DNA from: Hordeum vulgare subsp. vulgare
Taxonomy: Eukaryota; Streptophyta; Magnoliopsida; Poales; Poaceae
DNA: 64,000 nucleotides
Direction of reading: 5' to 3'
Assembly (NCBI RefSeq): GCF_904849725.1
Contig: NC_058524.1
Coordinates: 512,972,263 to 513,036,262 of the forward strand
Shown: piece after piece, positions 56,485 to 64,000 of the stretch
How the letters are laid out: each line of letters opens with the position of its first letter
How positions within the stretch are numbered: position 1 is the first letter of the stretch
The notes under the pieces: model-generated
What the model was told of the DNA's origin: nothing
The model's database searches: none
What the model saw: the letters and a program-made list of their open reading frames with translations, nothing else
Translations under genes and position numbers: made by a program

Positions 56485-58139
56485 ATCCCCCACCAAATCT
56501 CAAGGGCCCATTATGTTCTCTGTTCCAATCACAGTTTTGATATACCAGCATTTCAGTGAAGACTTGTTAAGGTTGAGCTTCACCTAGAGCACATAGCTAC
56601 ACTCCTTTACAACTGAACAATGGACTATTCCTTGAATTGTCAATTTGGCATGAAGAAGTTTCACCGCATGTCTTACTAGCACTGCGCTGCCGAAGGCTGA
56701 CCCCTCGGGTGTAGCATCTTAGTCACAATCCTTGCCTATTCATGAGTTAACTAGACATCACCCCAATCATATGAACTATGTCCAGCAGTCGGGATCATAT
56801 AGATGTGTTCCTCCAAAGATAGCTCTTTAGGACACCATCTTGTTTGCATATAAGATTTATAACACAATAATACAATAGTCATCCTACCATACAGTATCCG
56901 AGAGTATTCCATCTCCAACGGAGTGGGTAAGTAAAGTTACTCTCCTCGGTTCACCGCTGGTTTGTTTTCCCAGGTCCTACTTCACAGGATCTACGATCAT
57001 ATAGTTTGAGGTACCACCATGGCAACTCATGTAGGTCTCATTGCCATCTTCGTTGATGCATTATCTATCACAACACGTGATAGCCCTTTAGTAAAGGTAT
57101 CTGCCAGATTCTTAAACGTTTGGATATAATCAAACGCTATCATGCCAAAGTTTCTTAAACGTCTCACAACTTTTAATGTCATTCTTTTATGTTTATTAGA
57201 CTTCATGTTGTCATTTCAAGCGTTTACTTTAAAAATAAGTGTCTGATTATTGTAGTTCATAAGGATATCCAGAACCGACTTCTCAATAACTGACAAGTCC
57301 ATCAAAAGATGTCGAAGAAATTCTACTTCGACACCAGATGTGTCTAATGTTGTTAATTCTGCTTCCATTATTGGTCTCGTTAAGATCGTTTGCTTGCAAG
57401 ACTTCTAGGAAACAACACCACTTCCAAGGATAAACATATACCCATAGTGGCGATCATCTCATCAGCATCATAGATCCAATTAGCATCACTATACCCTTCA
57501 AGTACCGACGGGCATCCAATATAGTGATGTCGATAGTTCACAATACCTTTCAGATAGCGCATAATTCTTTCAACAGCATGCTAATGAACTTCACCCAGAT
57601 TGGCAATGAACCATCTCAGATTTCTCACAACAAACGCGATGTAAGACCTTGTTGCGCTTGCTAGATAAATTAATAAAACAATAATTTGGGAGTATCTCAA
57701 TTGATCTTTAGCCATCACTTTGAACTTTAGAATCAGCACACTAGGATCATATGGTGTTTGAGAAATTTTGTAGTCTAAATATCCAAGCGACTCAAAATCT
57801 TCTCAACATAATGGGATTGCAGAAGGGTAATACCACGCTCATCATCTCTCAATAGCTTGATGTTCAAGATAACATCAGCCACCCCAAGGTCCTTCTACTC
57901 AAAGTTCACAAACAAGAATGACTTAACCTCCTCAATCAATTTGAGGTTGCAGTAGTACAGAAAATCCTAGCTATTGCGTGGCAAAAAGGGACCTGCTAGC
58001 ATGGACACACTACGCCATCAATATGGCGCCACTGTTAGAATTTAGTGATGGTGTTGGAGACGATGCGAGCAGTATTTTGAGTATCTATGGCGTTGGACAG
58101 AGTTGCACGTCGGCATTGTCATATTTAGCAAATAAAAAA

Positions 58140-58320
58140 TACTACCAGCTTCACAAACTAAATGCTTCAGCAATTCACAAAAGATGCTAAACGTTTCAAC
58201 AATTCACGAAAGATGCTAAACGTTTGAGCAATTCACAAAGGATGCTAAACATTTCAGCAATTCACAAAAGATGCTACCAACTCCACAAACTAAGTGTTTC
58301 CCCAAATTCACAAAAGAAAA
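58140..58320. repeat. Short direct repeats (CAGCAATTCACAAAAGATGC type)
   Basis: Four to five degenerate copies of AATTCACAAAAGATGCTAAA, roughly 30 bases apart, lie inside the nested CACTA element near its left end. They resemble the subterminal repeats that bind CACTA transposase accessory protein, but spacing and orientation are not clear enough to claim that. Confidence 0.6.
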
Positions 58321-58330
58321 GTACCAACTT

Positions 58331-58615
58331 CTACAATACGTATCGATCTTCCTCTCTCAACACTATCAAGTTTTCTCTGAGGACTAATTTAAGCTCACAA
58401 AGCTTATTCCTATTCGTTTGCCCCTCCACTATGTAATGAAATTTCTCCGTCTTCAGTTGAGTCCTCTCGGACTTGAGGTCTTGTATCTCCTTCTTGATCA
58501 CACTTATCTCGAGGTTCAGCGCCGTGATCTGACGGTCGATACTCAAAATCTTATCGTAGACAATAGCATTGTCATCAATAATCTTATCCTTCTCCTTATA
58601 CATGGAGTCATTCAA
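58331..58615 (-). CDS. Coiled-coil ORF (94 aa) inside nested CACTA element
   Basis: The ATG at 58615 opens 94 codons. The protein is rich in Lys, Glu, Leu and Ile with heptad-like spacing (ALNLEISVIKKEIQDLKSER, LKTEKFHYIVEG) and no Pro or Gly in the middle, so a coiled coil is likely. It has no other domain I recognise. An open lead-in may exist upstream of the ATG in another frame. It may be the C-terminal exon of a spliced gene whose leader is at 60095-60265. Whether it is a CACTA accessory protein or a captured host exon is undecided. Confidence 0.45.
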   Translation of the reverse strand: MNDSMYKEKDKIIDDNAIVYDKILSIDRQITALNLEISVIKKEIQDLKSERTQLKTEKFHYIVEGQTNRNKLCELKLVLRENLIVLREEDRYVL

Positions 58616-59439
58616 CTCCTAGCGGGCCTTGCTCATACTCTTACATGACAGGATCAACTCGTGATTGAGCATATCCATGTCAAGTGTCTACCGCACAATG
58701 GGTGTTGGAGAAGGCCGACCAGCTGGTACGTATGCCTGGAAAGGGTTTCAAATCATCAACAATTAATTAGTGGTTAGATATATGGATGTTTGCAATGCTC
58801 ATGTATGTTTTTTGTAACCGTACTTACCTGGTTGGTGCTCATGTCCCCTTTATCTTAGGCATACCCCGATCAGTGGTCACAGGAGCCTATCCACAAACTA
58901 GAGTCCACCATGTTGTTTGGCTAAAGAATAAAGGCCACATGGGAGTGTTTCATTAATATGCATGAAAAGAAGAAGTATCTTCTTAAATTAACATGAATAA
59001 ACATGAAACAAATTAAATAAAAACTAATTATGAGTGTGCTACCAAACACACATGCTACCAGACAGATATGAGAAACTAATTATGAGTGTGCTACCAAACA
59101 CATATTCAAAATTGGTAAGTATATTAAAGATTCCATAGAAAAATATAAAGATCCTATAGATAGTTCACTATACATATAAAGATCCTATTAATGTAAATAC
59201 TACTTGGGCCCAAAATGTATAGGGGCATCCTGCTACTATCCAAAATGTGCGTGTAATCATGATGTTCTAGTGGCGATTCTAGTAGGGAGGCTACTAGAGG
59301 AATTGTCAAGTTTTTCTATTTAGTTGAAACAAATGTGCTCAACATATAGTCATATCCTATTTAATGTGCCTATCTAAACTTGAAGCCTACCCTCCAAAAT
59401 CCTATCTCTCACATCCAATCCTATATCTCATTGTTCCTT

Positions 59440-59940
59440 CTAGTGAAGAGACTGCATGAAGATATTTCCTACTTATAAAGAACATGCATTAGTCATTCTA
59501 AACAATGGCCAAACTTTGAACTTTTGGATAGGTAATTGTGAAGGTGATATTAAAGCTGAAAGATGGCCCATGACAGGTTAAACACTAGTGCACTCTTACT
59601 GCGCAAGAATTTCTCTATTCAAGATTGCACTTGTGTTTTTTGCAGCCTTCATACATTCGAAACAAGAGATCACCTCTTCTTTCATTGCCCTTTTGCTAAA
59701 ATATGTTGGAATTACATCTGCCCATCTTGGACAAATAATGGGTTAGGTCTATAGGAGGAGATTGATCATCTAAAGAACCTAATCAACCTGCCTTTCTCCC
59801 TTGAGATCGTTATGCTGGTATCTTCGGCAATATGGAAAATAAGAAACAACTTCATTTTCAAGCACATTAGTCGAGGTCCATATACCTGTCATAGAAAGTT
59901 CAAGACGGAAATATACCATATGATAATTACTTTGAGGTGT
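59440..59940 (+). pseudogene. LINE reverse-transcriptase zinc-binding (zf-RVT) fragment
   Basis: The frame 59563-59754 reads RLNTSALLLRKNFSIQDCTC followed by VFCSLHTFETRDHLFFHCPFAKICW. This is the zf-RVT domain found after RT in plant LINEs, with Cys, Cys, His and Cys ligands in place. A stop at 59754-59756 ends the frame; beyond it SSAIWKIRNNFIF, typical of the region after zf-RVT, can be read near 59825-59860. RT is absent. It lies on the strand opposite to the coiled-coil ORF, so it is most likely captured or inserted sequence. Confidence 0.7.
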
Positions 59941-60094
59941 TTTACATGCAATAATTGCAATACATTTGCTAATTCGGCTTAGTAATTTGATGCTTTGGCC
60001 CTACCCTCTATTGTCATGCTAGATTCATAACTGCAGCATCCAACTACCATCAAGCAACCCTAACCAAAATGAGAGAGGTGGGGCGTTGTACTTA

Positions 60095-60265
60095 CCGCGG
60101 AGGTTCTCGGTGGCAAGGAGAGGTGTGCAGGCGGCGTTGGGCAGATGCGACGACGGTGGCAGGCGGAGGCAGCAGCAACGGCGAGCGAGGTGGTGGCGGG
60201 GATCGAAAGAAGGATGGGGTGGAGTTAGGATCGAGAGGAGGACAAAATGATAAGTTTTATTTACT
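60095..60265 (-). other. GC-rich leader exon-like region with splice donor
   Basis: On the minus strand a CCACC/GCCG-rich stretch ends with CGCG, then GTAAGTAC, a near-perfect plant splice donor at 60095. Gene leaders with a first intron look like this in grasses. The plus-strand Gly/Arg-rich ORF over it is a composition artefact. It could be the start of a transcript that includes 58331-58615. Confidence 0.45.
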
Positions 60266-62553
60266 GCATCGGGAGATGTTAAAACCGACTAGTGCTGGCG
60301 TGGGCCTAATGGGCCTAATGTGCAACTTCGGGCCTAATTTTGCAATGCCAGCACTAAGCTAATATCTATGGCGTGCGAATTTGGCCTACGTAGGCACTAT
60401 TTGAAAATATTAGTGGTGGTGTTGGTGAGAAATGGCACGCCACAAACAAGAGTTGCGGCTAGCCATTTCTCCACTAGTGTTGGTTTCAAATATTAGTATG
60501 TCATGAACATACAAGCACAACATAACTCCTTCGCCTCCACCATGGAGATAGTATACACATTTGCCAGCTTCATTAACAACAAAGCCAATAGATGTCAGAG
60601 TTGTATTAAACTTCTCTTTCATTTCTTAGGTGCTTGTATCAGGCCATGTAAAGATTTCAACAACTTACACACCTTTCCTTCGTGACAATCTATCACAAAA
60701 TCATCTTGTTGTTGCATATAGATTTCCTTGTCTAGCTCTCCGTTTAGGAAAGCCGTTTTAACATCCATCTCATGGACGAGAAGATCATGCGAGGCCGCTA
60801 ACAAGAGTAGTACTCGAATGGTTGTCAGTGTGGCCACGGGTGAATAAGTACCAATGAAACTGTCTTGCTCTTTCTGGGCATAACACTTGGCCACAAGGCT
60901 AGCCTTGTACTTTTCAATCATAGAATCGGGCCTAAGCTTCTTTTTGAACACCAACTTACATCACAACAATTTGCAACCATAGGGACATTTAGTAATCTCC
61001 CATGTCCCTCTAGACATGATGGAATCCATATCTCTACGGACCTCATTTTTCCAGTAGTCAACATTAGAGATGCATACGCTTAAGAAATAGAAGTGGGATT
61101 ATTATCCACTAGGTACACGAGGAAGTCATCACCAAAGGTCTTTGTAGTCCTTTGTCTATTTCCCCTACCAAGGGTTTCCTCGTCATCCTCCTCGGGAATT
61201 TCATCATGTGTTTGTTTTATAATGTTCCATAGGAATGGCAGGCCCATGAGTTTCCTTAGATTCCCGTCTAGAAGTGCTTTGTTTATCTCTCATGGGTAAA
61301 ATATCCTAAAAAATGTAGCATCCTTAGACTACATGATCATATCGACCTTCATGCCGGGTACCTCGGATTTCACTACTAGAAATCTATAGCCAACACTATT
61401 CTTAGCATAGCCCAAATTAACATAGTCCACGGTCTTTTGTCCAAGCTTACGATTTTTGGGGATCGACACGTTGTCTTTTGCCAAATAGTCCCAAGTACAT
61501 AAGTAGGAGAGTATTGTCCTTCTCTTTGACCACTACTCATGGGGACTGAACTCATTATATTTTGTCTGAACCATACTAAGGACATGACATGAAGTCAATA
61601 TAGCCTCCCCCACCATGTCTTGGATAAATCCGATGTATCTAACATGACTTTGATCAAATTTGTTAGAGTATGGTTTTCCATTTCGGCAACCCCATTTGAC
61701 TGGGGTGAATAGGGAGGCATTCTATGATGAATAATACCATGTTCCGCACACAAAGAATCAAACTCATTAGAGAAGTACTCTCAACTGTGATCTGACCGGA
61801 CTCTTTTAATTTTCCCAAGTTGGTTCTCAACTTTTGCCTTGCAGATTTTGAAGTTGTGTAGATCCTCATATTTAGTATTTAAGTGATACACATAACAATA
61901 TCTAGTGGAATCATCTATCAGTGCCATGAAATATTGCTTTCCACCTTTAGTCAACACATCATTCATCTCACAATGATCAGAATGTATGAGTTATAAGGGC
62001 GCCAAGTGTCTCTCCATAGCAGCCTTGTGAGTCTTGCAAGGTTGCTTTGCTTGCACACGTGAATGGAACTTAGAAACTTTGGCTAGAGTGAAACTCGGTA
62101 TTAAATTCAGTTTTGCTAACCGCAACATAACATCGAAACTAATGTGACAAAGACGTGAATGCCAAACTTCAGATTCAATAACGCTTGAATGAATATTGTT
62201 CACGACTTTATTACATAAATCGATGAGGGAATGGCAGAACAGACCTCACAATCATAACCTTTTCCCACAAAAAGTCCATATTTCGTAAAAACTGCTTAAT
62301 TAGACTCGAATACCAACTTAAACTCTTCTCTGCATAGAAGGGAGCCACTAACAAGGTTCTTCTTGATGGCGGGGACATCCTACATGTTCTTTAGTTGCAC
62401 GATCCTTCATGAACTAAACTTCAGATCGACCGTACCAACACCAAGAATAGAAGCACTCGCACCATTTCCTATCAATACGAACCTGTGACTTATAACTTGG
62501 TAAGAAGAGAACAATGAAATGTTAGCACACACATGAATAGTTTTACCTGTGTC

Positions 62554-64000
62554 AGCATGACCAAGGAAACTACGGATACCTTTAATATCTTTAGGACAAG
62601 GCATCTTCTCAATTGCTTCAACTTTAGCCTTATCCACCTCAATACCTCATTCTAAAATTTTATGACCAAAGACATTACCTTCATTTACCATAAAGTGGCG
62701 CTTTTCCCAATTCAAGACAAGTTAGTTTGCTCACATCTCTACAAAACTCGATCAAGGTTGCTTAAGCAGTCATCAAAAGAAGTTCCATAAATGGAAAATT
62801 AATCCATGAAAACCTCAACAATATTTTCACAAAAGTCAGATAATATAGTTGTCATACATCTATGAAAGGTAGCAGGTGCATTGCATAATCCAAAGGCATA
62901 CGTCTATAAGCATAGGTTCCAAAAGGACAAGTAAAGGTGGATTTATTTTGATTAGGTTGTGACACATGTATTTGAGAAAAACCAAAATAACGATTTAGAA
63001 AGAAAAATGTGTGTGCTTCGATAATCTTTCTAGTATTTGGTATATTGAAGGTAAATGATAGTGATATTTTCTAGTAGCTTTGTTTAATTTTCTAGAATGA
63101 AATACCATTCTATAGCCAGTCACAATTCTTTGTGGAATGTATTCATTTTTATCATTAGGAACAATAGTAATACCTGCTCTCTTAGGAACACAATGAACGA
63201 GACTTACCCATCTACTATCAACTATTGGATAAATTGTACGTGCTTCCAGAAGATTTAATATTTTATTTCTTACCACTTCTTTCATTTTGGGATTCACTCT
63301 TCGTTGGTGATCAACAACGGGTTTACCATCTGGTTCCATATTAATCTTGTGCTCATAGAGAGTGACTAATGCCCTTAAGATCATCAAGAGTATACCCAAT
63401 AGAGCTCGGTGCTTCCTTCAAGTTTATAACAATCTTTTTTATTCATGTTCTGTAAGGTTAGCAGTGATAATAACATGACATATCTTCTTTTCATCAAGAT
63501 AAGCATATTTCAAAGTTTCAGGTAACTGCTTTAATTGAAACACAGGATCACCCTTTGGAGGATGAGAACCCCTTAGAGTTTCAACACACAAGTTGTCTTT
63601 AAGGATAGGCCGTTGTTCAAAGAACATTTTATCTATTTCATTTCTTTCACGCATATGCATAACATTTTCATGCTCTAGCAAATATTTTTCTAATGGATCA
63701 GTAGGACGAATGGCAATAGAAGCAACACCAATTACTTCATATTTACTAGGCAATTATTTATCATGGGGTTGCTTACTGAACTTGGAGAAATTAAACTCAT
63801 GAGACATACCACCAAAATTAATACTCACACTTTCCTTTTTGCAATCTACTTGAGCATTTACAGTGTTCAAGAAGGGTCTACCAAGTATTATGGGACAAAA
63901 ATCATCTTGTGGTGAGACAAGTACTAGAAAATCAGTAGGGTATTTTACTTTTCCATAGAAGACTTCAACATCTCTAACAATCCCAAGTGGTGTGATGGTG
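62554..64000 (-). pseudogene. Protease-RT region of a third Athila-like element, continues beyond window
   Basis: On the minus strand: protease C-terminus (64000-63754, PTDFLVLVSPQDDFC, PIILGRPFLNTVNAQVD), an in-frame TAA at about 63754, linker (63753-63439, PTDPLEKYLLEHENVMHMRE), RT N-terminal part (63399-62995, DSRWVSLVHCVPKRAGITIV, IPQRIVTGYRMVF), palm and thumb remnants, and MDKAKVEAIEKMPCPKDIKG (62637 onward). The catalytic FMDD-type motif near 62800 reads FMD followed by a stop. The RNase H connection breaks after SFLGHA at 62554, where the copia protease begins in the same frame. Unlike the other two Athila-like elements in the window, this one has pol. Confidence 0.88.

Larger units (their letters stand above)
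57950..60479 (-). mobile_element. Non-autonomous CACTA element with captured sequences, TTG target duplication
   Basis: Left end CAGTAGTACAGAAAATCCTA at 57950; right end, on the opposite strand, CACTAGTGGAGAAATGGCTA from 60479. The 22-base ends match at 16 positions. TTG at 57947-57949 and 60480-60482 is the target duplication, and the copia RT reading frame resumes exactly across it. At 2530 bp it has no transposase. It contains a minus-strand coiled-coil ORF (58331-58615), a plus-strand LINE zinc-finger fragment (about 59440-59940), and a GC-rich leader-like region with a splice donor (60095) on the minus strand. Confidence 0.85.
55700..62553 (-). mobile_element. Copia element (minus strand), truncated upstream of protease and split by a CACTA element
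   Basis: Order on the minus strand: protease and preintegrase (62553-61991), integrase (61966-61400), RT (60954-60480), the nested CACTA element (60479-57950), rest of RT and RNase H (57946-57049), polypurine tract and 3' LTR (from 56484). The 5' LTR, leader and gag are absent. The right edge lies inside the protease at its DTG motif, where an Athila-like RT begins, so the truncation is not a normal insertion boundary. Confidence 0.88.
57049..62553 (-). pseudogene. pol of minus-strand copia element, broken and interrupted
   Basis: Protease begins at its catalytic DTG (62553) and continues to about 62407. Preintegrase (62203-61991, VWHSRLCHISFDVMLRLAKL) has lost the Cys pair (KFHSRVQ). Integrase core: YFMALIDDSTRYCYVYHL and RVRSDHS (61966-61781), the last with Ser where Gly is usual. 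RT: KYKASLVAKCYAQKEQ, MDVKTAFLNGELDKEIYM (60954-60619), and CLYVHDILIFETN (to 60480), where the catalytic YVDD has become YVHD. After the CACTA insertion: RNase H (57562-57380, LEGYSDANWIYDADE) and the C-terminal tail LADTFTKGLSRVVIDNAS (57107-57049). Stops and shifts occur throughout. Confidence 0.88.

Noticed and set aside
59582..59592. CACTAGTG at this place as the left end of the nested CACTA
   Set aside because: It lies inside the zf-RVT frame and has no TTG duplication. The end at 57950 has TTG and restores the copia frame.
60069..60362. Gly/Arg-rich 97-codon plus-strand ORF
   Set aside because: It is the opposite strand of a GC-rich leader-like region with a splice donor, and has low complexity.

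Overview
The window looks like intergenic DNA from a large grass genome, most likely a Triticeae (wheat, barley, rye or Aegilops relative). The reasons are a well-preserved Angela/BARE1/WIS-type copia LTR (52786-54546), Athila-like gypsy elements of the Sabrina/WHAM kind, a TNP2-type CACTA element, a chromodomain gypsy element with ~4 kb LTRs, and no recognisable host gene. Family names come from recall of Triticeae repeats and were not checked against a database. Coding potential here belongs to transposable elements, nearly all of it broken.

Layout, left to right. 1-6409: right-hand part of a CACTA (En/Spm) DNA transposon with a decayed TNP2 transposase gene. It sits inside the 5' LTR of an Athila-like LTR retrotransposon (6410-33563, + strand) that has gag and protease and one intact unexplained 3' ORF, but no reverse transcriptase. 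The 3' LTR of that element is split by an 18.3 kb minus-strand chromovirus-like (Tekay/Del type) gypsy element at 14749-33022, flanked by the 5-bp duplication GCTAA. The leader of that gypsy element holds two further insertions: a repeat-rich non-autonomous element with 14 copies of a hairpin 15-mer (24199-26830) and a probable Helitron (27076-28938).

33564-47611 is a patchwork: gag-protease of a Tat-like gypsy (+), a truncated Athila-like element (-, 36081-41420), an LTR end of another gypsy (-), a CACTA end, and the 3' part of a Tat-like gypsy with a decayed antisense ORF and its 3' LTR. 47612-54546 is a 5'-truncated Angela-type copia (+). After an RNase H fragment (54840-55431) comes a minus-strand copia (about 55700-62553), truncated upstream of its protease aspartate and interrupted by a 2.5 kb CACTA element (57950-60479, TTG target duplication) that carries a LINE zinc-finger fragment and a coiled-coil ORF. 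From 62554 to the window end is the protease-RT part of a third Athila-like element (-).

The nesting gives a relative order: the Tat-like gypsy is oldest, the Athila-like element entered its gag, then the CACTA and the Tekay-type element entered the Athila LTRs, and the Helitron and hairpin-array element entered the Tekay-type leader. Three kinds of observation deserve most attention: intact ORFs of unknown role inside otherwise decayed elements (23300-24073 and 10842-11804), repeated polypurine-tract motifs about 2 kb inside two Athila-like elements, and the CACTA element that has picked up foreign sequence.
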